Assembly (NCBI GenBank): GCA_011037195.1
Contig: JAAEAF010003772.1
Coordinates: 1-64,000, forward strand
DNA length: 64,000 bases
Reading direction: 5' to 3'
Source: Triatoma infestans
Lineage: Eukaryota; Arthropoda; Insecta; Hemiptera; Reduviidae
The notes under the pieces were generated by a model that saw nothing but the letters and a program-made list of their open reading frames with translations, had not been told where the DNA came from and did not search any database. The position numbers were made by a program, and so were the translations under genes. Within the stretch, counting starts at the first letter, position 1, and each line of letters opens with the position of its first letter. Shown in pieces: positions 45,561 to 56,794 of the stretch.

Positions 45561-46175
45561 AAAAATGAGAAAAATATGTTGTCCCTATTCAGCCTTAATT
45601 TGGTGTCCCTATAACACCCAAAATCCATAGTCTTGAGTTTTCAAAGGTTGGTAACAAGCAGGGGCGGCTCTAGCTCGTGTAGCGCCCGTGTGCAATGAAA
45701 CCCTGGCGCCCCCTAGGCCTGACCCCCCCGCGGCTATAACTATTAACTTTGCCGTCGTAACAAGAAAGTTTTTTCATATTCGAAAAAGAAGCCGCCCATA
45801 GGGCGCTCGCGTTTGATAACTGCCGCCACCGCGCTGGCTGGCCGCTTCTGTCATATCATTGTTGTACCATGATGGTCCAAGACGATGCTCTTAGCTGTCT
45901 CAGGGAGCGCCGCGGCGCCCCCTGAGACGGCGGCGCCCGTGTGCATTGCACACCCTGCACTATAGGTTAAGCCGCCCCTGGTAACAAGTAACCGATGTTC
46001 ATGAACAGAAATTTCCGAAGTTCATGAAAAGCTTTTCAGAGCTTTAATCTACACTTCAAAATTATGGAATAAATTATCAGAACTGCGGTTAAACAATTAT
46101 ACCAATTTCACGTAAAGGACATATTAGAAATAAAGAAATATTGTTACTCTTGCCTTCAACAACGAGTATTTGTTT
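45561..46175 (-). mobile_element. pogo-like copy 2, 5' non-coding region (interrupted by a hAT MITE)
   Basis: Inverted match to 42090-42385 on both sides of the MITE (AATTTGGTGTCCCTATAACA; GGTATAATTGTTTAACCGCA in reverse). Outer edges fade near 42090 and 46175 around AACAAATAC(C/T)CGTTGTTGAA. Exact TIRs were not resolved. Confidence 0.7.
45659..45980. mobile_element. hAT-type MITE (322 bp) with perfect 8-bp target duplication
   Basis: Termini CAGGGGCGGCTCTAG and CAGGGGCGGCTTAAC (reverse complement at right) are flanked by GTAACAAG at 45651-45658 and 45981-45988. The pogo copy at 42090 shows the empty site (TTTGTTACCAACC in reverse), proving insertion. GC-rich, no ORF. An internal direct repeat GCGCCCGTGTGCA occurs near each end. 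Confidence 0.92.
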
Positions 46176-46426
46176 TGAACTAACTGTAAACTGAAACTAC
46201 TCTGGAGCATTTCTTTGTGGTTTTCGGATATATCAAGTGCAGATGATAATCACGAGATGGCAGCATCACCTTGTTCACAGTTGGTTTCGGCTGAGGAAAC
46301 GAAATTCCAAAAGTGTCCCGATTCACCAGAGCTTATCCTATTGACCATACGATCGCAACGAACTGAACGAGAGTGTCAAAATACTTTACTCTCACATTGA
46401 ATATTTTTATATTTTTTTTTTGCAAC
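46176..46426. other. Non-coding DNA
   Basis: Nothing recognised. Confidence 0.4.
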
Positions 46427-46942
46427 CGCATTTAATGGGTTTTGCCTTTTATGAAAATAAAAAAAATATGGACTAGAATGTACTTTAGTACACGTCAAAT
46501 ACTCCCACGTTCTATAACCTGCCCTCTTTAGTATAACCTAAAAATCAGTTACTATTTGTGATTTTTTTTTGTACAATTCGTTTGTTTTCTCGTATGACCG
46601 CTAGATGCCAGTAATTAGCGTCGAATAATATTACTTTTTCTGCAACCGCGTAATAATATGACAATTATTAAATTGAAAGTAATGATTGATGTTCTACTTT
46701 TAAACACAAGTGAGAGAAAGTGAAGCAGCTATTTCTTTTAAGTAACATAATTCGACATGAATAAATTTGCCAAATTTGTAGCGGCAACAAGGGAAGAAGA
46801 AGATCAAAATAAATCACAGATTCAGTAAATTAAGGTTAATCCAACGGAGCAGGTTATAAAAGAGGGAGTATTTGACTTGAATTAAAATACAGTTTTATAT
46901 TTCCACGTTTTCATGAGCCAATTTAATGCGGTTGTAGAAAAA
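46427..46942. repeat. Fold-back repeat with GCAACCGC ends
   Basis: The left arm (about 46427-46550: TTTGCAACCGCATTTAATGG, GTCAAATACTCCCACGTTCT, ATAACCTGCCCTCTTTA) pairs with the right arm (about 46838-46942: GGAGCAGGTTATAAAAGAGG, GAGTATTTGACTTG, AATTTAATGCGGTTGTAGAA). MITE-like. It interleaves with the next repeat. Confidence 0.65.
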
Positions 46943-47217
46943 ATTTAATTCAATTCGTGGGTAAAGTATTTTTAGTCTTCCGTTTAGTTGCCACACTTAG
47001 TCAGTGCCACAGCATGCAAAAAAAGAGTATATAATATACCACAGATTATATAAAAGAATATTATATTATTGATTGTTTGATAAATAACTATTACATCACT
47101 TATGAGAAAAAGTAATGGTGTTTTTACTTTTTGTAAATTGTGAGTAAAAGTATAACTTCACTCACTACTTTTGATTTAGTAATTGTCATATTATTACATG
47201 GTCGCAGAAAAAGTCTA
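46634..47217. repeat. Inverted-repeat element, TIR of about 38 bp related to the previous one
   Basis: Left CTTTTTCTGCAACCGCGTAA, TAATATGACAATTATTAAA; right end is the inverted TTTAGTAATTGTCATATTAT, TACATGGTCGCAGAAAAAG. It shares the TTTCTGCAACCGC start with 46427-46942 and with a lone half at 43730. No ORF. Confidence 0.65.
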
Positions 47218-47452
47218 AATTAAGGAACTAGTTACTCTTGCCAACTCTTTGCAAATGAAGCTGAACAAGGGATAAAGTTTGGATATAAACTGTTTTATAG
47301 ATTCGAAATTAATGAAAGTTTAAATATAACGTTTCAATCTCTTACTTATTTTGTTCAACATTTACAAGGAACAGACCTTACAAGAAATGAAGCGCAGTTA
47401 TGAAATGGAAGTTCAATACTGAAGATTAAATGTTTTCTACTTTGTGCTTTGC

Positions 47453-48073
47453 AGTTTATCTGGCTTTCATCGCTTCTGATCAAAAAGTCATGGAGCGCAC
47501 GCTTCAGAAACTTTTGGATCATTATAGTTCTTGGGGTTTTGAATTAAAAAAAGATAAATGCATATATATGGCATTTAATTGAATAGGATCCTGACTCATA
47601 TACTACATTTAAAAACGTAAGAGTTTGCTTTGGTTAGAAGGGGAGTCAATGTTGATATAGAAGGAAATTGTCACGGGATAGGCAGATAGTATTGAACTTA
47701 GGGCTATAGAAAAGGCAAGTCCCTCCCTTGAAATCAAATAAAGAATTTTCCATTCCTTCTTGCTAGTATGGACGCTTTATATGACGGAGAGGATAAAGTA
47801 AAGGAACGCTAACCTATTGTTAGCCCTTGAACTGAATTTCTGGGGGTGTGATATTTCTAGGCTGCAATATTTTTCAAACATAGAGATAAGAAAAAAAAAA
47901 AACCAAAGTAGAAGAAACCGCCTTTCTTTTTTATTGTAAAAGAGGCGGTTGTTTTGATACGGGCACTCTATGAGATTGACGTAAGAAAGAAAATCGGAGA
48001 AAAACCTTAAGGATTGGATAAATAGTGGAAGAATGATAGAATTGGAGTCCGTTATATAACAATATTTGGCAAC
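47453..48073 (+). pseudogene. Non-LTR reverse transcriptase relic
   Basis: 47453-47580 reads YLAFIASDQKVMERTLQKLL then YSSWGFELKKDKCIYMAF, aligning with the RT block 'xxFADDQ...L..L...Y..WGLxxxxxKTxxM'; the ADDQ box has become ASDQ. About 47812-47890 reads LLALELNFWGCDISRLQYFS then NIEIR, the downstream 'EM.FLRR...SR.DR.RNEEIR' region. Heavily frameshifted. A SINE follows immediately. Confidence 0.6.
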
Positions 48074-48087
48074 AATTCTCCAAATCA

Positions 48088-48321
48088 GGGAACGGAATAG
48101 CTAAGTGGTTAGCATACTAGACTCCCACGCGAAGGGCCCGGGTTCGAGTCCAGCTGTGCTACCCTTAGATTTTTTCTTCCTAGGAGCCTCTACAGCTCAC
48201 GTCCGGTGATGGACAGTGTTGTCTGTAACGAGAGAACACTATCAGGAGGCTGGCAGTGCACTGAGAAGGTTCCGGGCGCCAATGACCATAGATGTTGACG
48301 CGCCTTAAATTAAAAAGAAAA
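48088..48321 (+). mobile_element. tRNA-derived SINE with 14-bp target duplication
   Basis: A box TAGCTAAGTGGTTAGCATAC, B box GGTTCGAGTCC, body CTAGGAGCCTCTACAGCTCA and GTCTGTAACGAGAGAACACT, and tail CCAATGACCATAGATGTTGA then CGCGCC plus an A-rich end. Flanked by AATTCTCCAAATCA at 48074-48087 and 48322-48335. This is the reference copy for the family; the other is at 26407-26626 (minus). Confidence 0.92.
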
Positions 48322-48335
48322 AATTCTCCAAATCA

Positions 48336-48462
48336 TTCTTTTAATGGAAAAAAAAATTAACATAATACCTATATGCAAGAAATTTGTCGCAATGTCAACT
48401 GAGTTTCATTCCTTCTTGAAACAACAAAAATAAAACGGAATTTGGACTAAATGCCTAGGGGT
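48336..48462. other. Non-coding DNA
   Basis: Nothing recognised. Confidence 0.4.
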
Positions 48463-48529
48463 TGAAATTTGGAATAAAAGCCCAGGAAAGCCGTGAGCCC
48501 ATAAACATTATCACTTAAATCTTAGCTAT
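48463..48529 (+). repeat. 67-bp direct repeat, copy 1
   Basis: TGAAATTTGGAATAAAAGCC, CAGGAAAGCCGTGAGCCCAT and onward to CTTAGCTAT. Nearly identical to 49789-49855 in the same orientation. Confidence 0.9.
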
Positions 48530-49788
48530 GAATTTTAAGCATCATTTATTATTCGTTCAGTTAATAATACTTTGTGTATTCTAAGCCTTTCACTGAATGG
48601 ATTAGGAGAAATTGTATGATTGGAAAAGACTACATATTTGATATTTTTCAGTTCTGACTGAATTTAGAGCACTTTAAAAATATTTATGTAAACGACATCA
48701 TTACGATAGAATGTACGGCAGGCATGAGTGGAGGGAAGTCGGAAGGTGGTGGGGGGAAATTCTTTCCCTTAGTTTATAACCGAGATTTCAATTTTTTGGG
48801 GCGGTCAATGACAGAAGAGCGCTACTAGTTTCTTATCTTTTTTCAAAAAAATACAAACTGAATTTTGTTAAACTTTTCAACTTGGATTTCTTTGCAATTA
48901 ATTTATTTAGATTAAAAACATGCCACATTTCCTAAGCCATCAATAAAATATAAAATTAATGAACTGATATTCTCTTAAACGCTACGTATCACATTAGTAT
49001 GTGTATTTTTCTTTTTTAAATATTTTTACCGTAAGAAAAAGTATGATATAGTTGCGGTTGGTTTCGCAGAGCTGAAAATCATCAGTGATATTTTTTCGTG
49101 ATTTTTACAATTCTTGTTTAAGTGTATACAAATGGCACTCTACTATTTTATCAAATAAATAACTATTCTAAATATTAATATTAACAACATTTAAATATTG
49201 AAAAATTAAAAAAGAAAGCATTTAGTATGTATTTAATCCATTGTTTATCACGTTAGCAATAATATGTAAATTGCTTGAAACTAAAACAGTAATTTGAAGT
49301 AAAGAAACATGGTTAGGGACATATTTAAGCATGGTTATAATGATGATAGGTTAAGAGGGAAAGGAAAGGAAGTTTAATTTTGGGTGTTTAATGGACATAC
49401 CTTTACACTCATTCTAGGAATGTTCGTTAATGGAAATTCAATGTGCACAAGCTACCATTATTATACCTTAAATGTTTGTACGTTAAGTATCGATGGCCGA
49501 ATACCAAGTCAATATTGATTTAATATTTCTAATCTTATGGTTTATTATTTAATTAATTAGAGAAATTCTTACAATTATTACAACTGAAGAATAGAAATTT
49601 TAAAATTTCGTGTGTGTATGAATTGTATGTACTTTATAGATTTCTAAGAAGTCACTATATGTCTACAAACCGGAATCTGCAGCTATTAGAGATCCAATGT
49701 GGATCCCTTGCGTACCTACGTTTGTATATTAAGTAACATGTAGATTGATAAGTAATAGTTTTCTGTGAGCAGCTACAGTTATAATGTC
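48530..49788. other. Sequence between the two direct repeats; no gene
   Basis: AT-rich with no recognised ORF. It could be the interior of a 1.4-kb element bounded by the 67-bp repeats, or independent sequence. Confidence 0.4.
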
Positions 49789-49855
49789 TGAAATTTGGAA
49801 TAAAAGCCCAGGAAAGCCGTGAGCCCATAAATATTATCATCTAAATCTTAGCTAT
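49789..49855 (+). repeat. 67-bp direct repeat, copy 2
   Basis: Matches 48463-48529 with only a few differences (e.g. ATAAATATTATCATCTAAAT against ATAAACATTATCACTTAAAT). Confidence 0.9.
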
Positions 49856-50389
49856 ATTTAGCATTTTGAAGTTGTTGGCTGATTTAAAATGGATCATACG
49901 AGGAACGCGAAGAAGAAGTGGCTAGTGTGCTTCCCTCCTGTTAAGGAATTTCACCACAGTCAGCGACGGAAGTTTCAGCGCTGTTATTTCTGACGACTCG
50001 CTTCAATTACTTCTCTACCACGCTTAGCCCGACTGTTCGGAATGGACGAATAGCCTACAACTTTGTAGTAATCAAACTTTCTTCCTAGAACTGTGTCCAA
50101 CTCCCAACATGAGCTACAAAATGTCGAAAATAATTTCGGCAACTTCAGAGCTTAAGTCAGTCTGAATTCAACACTCGTAATATCTAAAAACCAACAAACG
50201 ATTTAAAAATGAACATACAACAAGCAGTCGAGTATCTAGGAAATAAAAGGCTGCAATCGGCATTCAAGAACTTACTAATTATATTCAGAAGCTTACAAAC
50301 AACTCTCAAGAATTATGTACAAGCAACAACTCCTATATACCACTTATTTTGGATGTCGTCTCTTTTGTTGATGAAGTTGTCTTCTCTAT
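49856..50389. other. Non-coding DNA
   Basis: No supported gene. The 60-codon ORF at 50209-50391 is uncharacterised. Confidence 0.4.
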
Positions 50390-50821
50390 AGAAATGTAGA
50401 TTTGACAGCTGCTTTCACTCAAATATATCTCTGCCATATCTTCCACAATAGATCTTAGATTATATAGAAGATCGTAGCAGTTATTTTCCGAATATGATGA
50501 GGTCGTTCGCAAATACTAGTATATTCTAGTTAATTGGCTGCACATTTCTATAACTGAAATGGTACGGCTTCATCCTTACCTTTGACTTAGAGAACACACT
50601 CCACTACTGTTATAAACAGCATGGAGCTGAGACTGCATCCATTTTCTATGCTTTTAGTTATCCTGAACTCCTTGCAGTAATTGTTGCACGTCCTTATTCT
50701 GCAACGGTATCTCTGTATGGGGCCATGATTTCTTTTCTGAGGCTTTTATACACTCCATTTTATTCCAGCGCCTTAAGGATGTCCTGAGAATATGATTATA
50801 AAGCCAAATTCGCTGCGACCT
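50390..50821 (-). pseudogene. Non-LTR reverse transcriptase fragment, broken
   Basis: On the minus strand: ALE-NGVYKSLRKEIMAPYRDT (about 50780-50710), then ITKSIENGCSLSSMLFITVV (about 50670-50610; the RT 'GxRQGCSLSPxLFN' block), then LVFANDLIIFGK (about 50525-50485; the ADD box changed to AND). Stops are interspersed. The fragment was split at its upstream side by the solo LTR inserted at 50822. Confidence 0.65.
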
Positions 50822-51676
50822 TGTAATGTCATATCAATGTCAAGCAATGTCAAGTGGCTCCAACCAGCCGCTATCTTCACAAAAGATAACAAGAAGAAAT
50901 ATAATTTATAACCAGTGGCCCCAGCCAGCCGCTGTCTTCAAGAGAAGAGCCGCGCCAAACAAAAGCCTTTTCAAAACAAGGGTCAATACACACGGTCAAA
51001 GAGAAGCACCGCAAAGGATCATTATTGTACAGAAGCCACCTGGCCGATATTCCTTCATACAAGGGCCAACAAACACTCAAGGTCTTTGAAAATCACCGAT
51101 GGGCGACCATCTGTCGCCAAATCTGGCCACTGACCTAAATCACACTGGTCACCGAACTGACCAAGGTCGGCACACTGCGAGAGATGTCTTAGTGTGAGTA
51201 ATACTTACACACCTGTCAATGTGTGAGTAATACTAATATAAACTTCGTCCCACTGGAGGAGGGGATCATTATATCATTATAGTTTCAACGAGCATTACAG
51301 TTTCAACGATCAGTACAGCAGCAGTTTCGCGAGCGCGTCCCTATACAAGGTTTAACTTATAATTATTATCATTCAATCAAACATTTCATAGTTGTGCATC
51401 TTAGTTTTATCTACTTAAATCATTTTAAATTATTTGTAGTTTTATCTCTTTAAATTATTTATTTATTTCTATCATTTCATATTAATTGTAGTTACCAATT
51501 GACACATTTAAATTATTGTTAAAATATAGTCTATTTTTGTAAATTCAGTGTTCGTATTTCAAGTAATAACTCTCTAAAAATCTCTAAACTAACTTCCGCC
51601 CATTCTTCATATCAAGTCCCTCTTCAAGACATCTGAACTCCATTACCTCTGGAATCCGATAACTGATTCCAATACA
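50822..51676 (+). mobile_element. Solo LTR (855 bp) of a Gypsy-like family, plus orientation
   Basis: Begins TGTAATGTCATATCAATG and ends GATTCCAATACA, flanked by ACCT at 50818-50821 and 51677-51680. A TATA-like AATATAAACTTC is near 51235. It aligns along its length with the reverse complement of 53191-53847 (GGCCACTGACCTAAAT; AGATGTCTTAGTGTGAGT; AACTTCCGCCC). No internal retrotransposon sequence adjoins it. The family's 4-bp duplication suits Gypsy-type integrases. Confidence 0.85.
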
Positions 51677-51680
51677 ACCT

Positions 51681-52900
51681 GAAGAATCTGTTCCCTGTAA
51701 ATTTTTAACAACGTTTAATCGTAAAATAAGTGTGTGCGGTGTTGAGTTAGATTCCACCTCTGGATGTCTGTGTAAGTATCATTCGTGTTGTTAGGCTGGG
51801 ACATCAGCAGGTAAGATCTACTTCCCTTACGGTGGGAGGCGGGTGGACTAATCTCACTGCCATAAACTTGCCACAATGTTAAGTAATATTTTATATAATA
51901 ATTGTTGAAATACAAAATGATTATTTCAAAGTTTCAGTTTTGATGTTTAACGAAATATATTAGATGACGTACCGTCTCTTTTAATATTAAGCCATCAGTC
52001 TGAGGTCGTTCTATCCATTTTAACTCCCAGGCCATTATGGAGATAATGTTTGTTGTATGTAAGCATATTACCTTCTTATGATATAAGTAAGCACACATCT
52101 ACTCAGCTTACTAACCTGGATATAATGTTAAAATACAGGATAGAATATACATGTTGAGATAATTTGCTGCCTGTCCATATTTAGTTATACATCTTTTAAC
52201 ATCAGTTCTATACATTTAGTATTTACTCTCATATGAACAACTATCCGAATTTATTATATAATTTATTACAAAATTATAATTATATAAATTATTGTTTCAA
52301 CTGCAGTTGTTCTTGTCATATTTCCCAGATTTCCCAATGGGTTTATGTTGACAGGAAATGAAATACAATAATATGAACAATAATGAAATCACTCTTATTT
52401 TAGGTTAATATCAGAAATATACTACTTATTAGTATGCAAATCCTAGCGATATAATCCAAATTTATTACATCCGGGGAATCAATGATTCTTACTTTTTTTA
52501 TTGATTATTATTCTCCAGTAGCAGATGTACATATATAAGCACGGCAGTACTGCAAATTTCCAAGAAAAATGATAAACTGGATTTTTTGTTTGCATATCTA
52601 AATAATAATTCATGTAACATTATAAAACATCATATTCATTGTTTATACACTCGATAGCTTTAAGAAAGATAGTAAGGTAGAGAGTATGATGTACAATCCT
52701 TGACAAAGATTTTACATAGTAGCCAAACTGAGTGAAAAGGCCTCAGTGCATTGCGATTTTGAAAAATCTATTGGGCCAAGAGTTGAGAACTACAGCATTC
52801 CCTTCAACTCTATTTCCCTAAGAACTTTGAAGATCAGGAAAAATGCTATCCATTTATTTCCTTCTCCTATCGCGTAGTAGGCCCAGCTTCTTCAGATGAC
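51681..52900. other. Non-coding DNA
   Basis: AT-rich apart from 51720-51860. No gene supported. Confidence 0.45.
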
Positions 52901-52908
52901 CTCTAAAT

Positions 52909-53190
52909 AATTGTAATAGGATCCGAAGAAAGGGATCCAAAGCAGAGAGAGAGAGAGAGAGAGAGACAGGATCACTCACCAGTTTAGGCCAGACTAGAGT
53001 GGGAGAAATTGTTTAAATACAGCTGAGTCAGCCTTAGGGGAGAGTTTACCGACAGTCTTGCAGCAGAGTTCCTACAGCAGTCACAACGCGTCATCAACTT
53101 TTCTCTTTACATCTCACTACCATTTTATATATTTTAGTGTAAAGTCCAGGCAGTTTGTGCTACTTTTCTATTATACAGTGTTCAACTTTA
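52909..53190. repeat. Possible part of another LTR hosting the solo LTR
   Basis: TGTAATAGGATCCGAAG, an (AG)n tract at 52945-52967, and a promoter-like TTTAAATAC at about 53014 precede the solo LTR. The sequence after it (53852-53920) ends with CAAACCTATCTACA. LTR ends of TGTAAT...TACA are conceivable, but no target duplication was found. Confidence 0.25.
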
Positions 53191-53847
53191 TGTAATGGAA
53201 TCATTTAATGTGATTCCTAATGTAGTAGATGTCTTGAAGAGGGCGGAAGTTAGTTGAGAGATTTTGGAAGGTAGTGCATCGAATTATTAATTCGGATTTT
53301 ATAAAAATAAACTGTATTTTAACAATAATTTTAACGTATAAATGGTAACTAATAACTAGCAAAATACTTAGGAATAAATAGAAGATAAATAAGTAATAAA
53401 TTAGAATGATAAAATAAACGAACTAAGATGCACTACTAAAAGATAATAAGTTTAAATGAAACTGTGTATAATCGCGTAAACTGCTGCTCGTGTATATGGA
53501 CGTGCTCGTATCGTTGTATAAGATATAATGCTCCTCTCGTTGTATATGATAGAGTTTATATATCGGTGTTGGCCACACTCACACCAAGACATCTGTCCTA
53601 GTGTGCGACCTTGTGCGACCTTCGTAGTTTGCTGACCTTATTTAGGTCAGTGGCCAACCTTATCGGTGCTTGCTTTGATGTAAAGTATTGAAAAGGGCTT
53701 TGTTGTTTGTTTGGCCGGCATTGTCATGAAGACGGCGGCCTGCTAGGTCGCTGGTTATAAATTGCTCTTTTATTGCTGCCATCCTTTGTTAAGATAGCAG
53801 CTGGCTTGAACCACTTTGACATTGATATGACTTTCCATGTCATTACA
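53191..53847 (-). mobile_element. Solo LTR (657 bp), same family as 50822, minus orientation
   Basis: Plus-strand ends TGTAATGGAATC and CATGTCATTACA, flanked by TTTA at 53187-53190 and 53848-53851. On the minus strand TATATAAACTCTATC marks the promoter region. It is about 200 bp shorter than the 50822 copy. Opposite orientation and different target duplications show two independent insertions, not one element's LTR pair. Confidence 0.85.
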
Positions 53848-53851
53848 TTTA

Positions 53852-54949
53852 CTTCTAGTTTATTTATCTATCCAACCCACTTCTCTCCTTCTCAAACCTA
53901 TCTACAATGCTCCCAAAAGAAAATTGAGTGTATAGTCAGTGTATTTATTTAAAATATGTATTTGTTTATCTGCACAACACTCTTACCAATATAATATTTG
54001 GATAATTATGTAAAAAATGCGATTTTTAATTAAATTTGTCAGTAATAACCGTGGTTAGAAAAAGTACAGTGACCGTTGCACACTATTAATTAGTATTCAA
54101 ATAGTTCATATGTTTATAAATTATATTTTTTATTTGGCTGGTAATTATAGTTGGCTATTTCAGCTATTGAAACTAAAGTTTGGCAATATTGAGTCGTGAA
54201 CACGTGGTGTAATAATGGTTTTAATTGCTGATATGCAATTTAATACTTATTATAATGGCAAACACATTAAATTAAAGTAACTTCCTTGCTATATATAGAG
54301 AGAGAGAGAGAGAAAGAGAGAGGGTGTGAGAGAGAAAGAGAGAGGGAGAGAGAGAGAAAGAGAGAGGGAGAGAGAGAGAAAGAGAGAGGGAGAGAGAGAG
54401 AGAGAGACTTAGAAATAAATTGAACTATAAAATTTATTTCCTGTTATGGATTAACTATGCTTGAATACTTCAATCCGTTCGCTCATATTAATGCTTTCAA
54501 AATCATTGTTGCGTAAATATAGTTTGCGAAAATTTGCCATATTGGTGTTTTTGTGATATTTAGTCTATATCTAGATTAGGATGAAAATTTTGAATTTTTT
54601 TTTTTTTTTTAATGAATAAAAATGAAGCGAATTTATTGACTTACTTCACCACGCTTGTTTCTGGAAAATAAGAAAACATTTTATTGTACAAAAATTATAT
54701 ACAATAAAGGGGAGATTGTCCAACCATATTGAGTTGCGATAAACAGAGCTTGTTAGTCAATCTACTATATCTCTTTAAAATTCTATAGAAATTTCAAATA
54801 TTCATACTATTTGAAAATCAATTTAGCAAACAGCAATAGCTAGGAAGAATTATGGACTTAGCCATAAATACAGTAATGTATATAATGCTGAATAGCTGAG
54901 AGATGCCATTAATATGGTCCCTATTAAGAGTGGTAAATTCTTCAAATCA
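53852..54949. other. Non-coding DNA with a GA microsatellite
   Basis: (GA)n with variants at 54297-54407; poly-T at 54595-54610. No gene. Confidence 0.5.
54297..54407. repeat. (GA)n microsatellite, compound
   Basis: About 110 bp of AG repeats with regular GAAAGAGAGAGGGAGA higher-order units (period about 24). Confidence 0.95.
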
Positions 54950-55260
54950 ACGCTTAACTCTTGACAAACTTCGCTCGTAAAAAGTCCCAAAAACTTTTAA
55001 GTTCCCCTTCTTTTAGGGACGGCTTCCAGAATTTCTCTTTATAAAAAGATACACTTCTCACAGATGGTTCTCTTTTCTCCATCAATCTTAGCGGCTTGTT
55101 CGCAGTCATTATTCTCAAAGATAATTGTTGAATCAATTGTCGAAGCAAACCTGTTGTACCCCATTTTAAACGCTACGATATCCGCATATGTTGCTGATTT
55201 CTCTTCATCGATAGCACACATTTCCTCGTGAGTTTTTCTCTAGCAAATGTTCCTTTATTT
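54950..55260 (-). other. Unidentified coding-like relic
   Basis: Two overlapping minus frames (55221-55039: MCAIDEEKSATYADIVAFKM, then GYNRFASTID and IFENNDCEQAAKIDGEKRTI; 55148-54954: SFYKEKFWKPSLKEGELKSF) look more protein-like than the surroundings and could be one sequence broken by a frameshift near 55060. No family is recognised. It might be a decayed exon or TE ORF. Confidence 0.3.
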
Positions 55261-56475
55261 TGTGTTTGTTATTGTGATTTTGTCATTGTTATAAGAAGCA
55301 TGTTGTTCGGACGATTGCCAAGCATATGTGCCGGAGTTTCATATTTTCACTGTCGCATTTTCCACAGAGGGGTCCAACAAAGCCTCCTGATGCGCCAACA
55401 CAGGTAACTTCCCAGAAGGGCGCATAATTTATATTCAAATTTAATTTAATTCATCCATTCATATCCCGATAGAATTGATTTCTTACATTAAAACATATTT
55501 CCCTTTGGATTTTCCGCGGCGATATACACCTGTTCCTTGCTATTTGCATTTCGACCAGTCATTAAAGGCATTTTCTTTTAAGATCTGCTGAATTTTCTTT
55601 ATAGTTTGGATCTCATTCCTTTCGTTGATTTCAATTCCAAGATGCTCAGCAAATTCCAAAACCTTAGCACTGAAATGAAAAGTTGACTGTAACAGATTAT
55701 CGGGAAATAGCGCTAATTTCTGAACAATCGCGACTGTCGAAGTGAAGCCTCACATTAACAACACAAAAAGGCTTCTGTGTTCTGTGAAAGGCTTCTGTGT
55801 TCTATAGACCAGGATGTATTTGGAATAAACGAGGAGGTTAGAACATTGTAGTGCAATTTATTGTTACCTGGATGTTCTAACATAGCTTTCTAAACCCCGG
55901 CGAATAAGTGTATTAGTATTCGCAAACATTGCTGGTCTATTTCTTGTTAGTAGATAGGATATACCAAACATAGGTAAACGGACTAGTTGACGTTAAGGAT
56001 TTTGGTTCGGCTTTAAACGATTAGAAGCGTCAACTTTTTAAGATTTTCATTTAACTAATGAATGGCATTTTCATTGAATAATAACTCTTCGGATAAATGT
56101 GCAACTTAAATATTATATAGTTTCTCACTCCGAAATCGATCTTATTTATTCATCAATCTCTAAACTGAGCATGCTATATTAATTTGAAGACGACCTTTAT
56201 TCACTATTATCTCAAAACTCTTTACAGAGCGTTTAATTCTAGAATAATTTCTCTTAGAATCCGTTGAGCCATTCAGCCTAATCTCTCGGCTGCCTTGACA
56301 CTGGTTGCTACGAAACGCCTCGTCATCCGCAAAGCCAGAAAGAATTTCAAATATTAAAAATGGATTGGTGTTTTAATTTAATAAAAAATACGGATAATTA
56401 TAATGTGTCTTTAAGAAAGGGACTCATTTTATGAATCTCGAATGATTGATGTGACTTTGGATAAATTTTTTTTTT
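55261..56475. other. Non-coding DNA
   Basis: A short tandem duplication AAAGGCTTCTGTGTTCTGTG occurs at 55767-55804. No gene. Confidence 0.45.
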
Positions 56476-56640
56476 TTCACTTTCTGTTGAAGAGGAAGTA
56501 TATTGTTAAATTTTGCAAAATTGGATCTTTACCGGAAATCAATTTTTTGAGGCCTCGTAGGTACGAATAAAATGTTTTTAGTGAAAGGTCTTCGCTATGT
56601 GTCCCCCTCCCCCACAACCAAATAGTACTTCTACTGAGAA
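56476..56640 (+). mobile_element. HR 5' end fragment
   Basis: TTTCACTTTCTGTTGAAGAG, GAAGTATATTGTTAAATTTT and TCTTTACCGGAAATCAATTT match the HR 5' end. The (GT)n position has decayed. Confidence 0.6.
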
Positions 56641-56794
56641 GGAAATTATAATTTGCTCATATAATTAGTTCCAAATTAGAATAGAGATGAGTCCGCGAAA
56701 ACTTGCTTCTAAATTCTAAAACTATATTTTTTGTAAAACAATTTAATTTATTTAAATTAAAAGCAAATTACCACGTTGATCTTTTCATTTTGTA

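Noticed and set aside
50822..53847. A single LTR retrotransposon bounded by two LTRs
   Set aside because: The LTRs are in opposite orientation, have different target duplications, and no gag/pol sequence lies between.
52909..53920. A complete older LTR hosting the solo LTR
   Set aside because: TGTAAT...TACA-like ends can be drawn, but no target duplication or second copy supports it; kept only as a low-confidence repeat.
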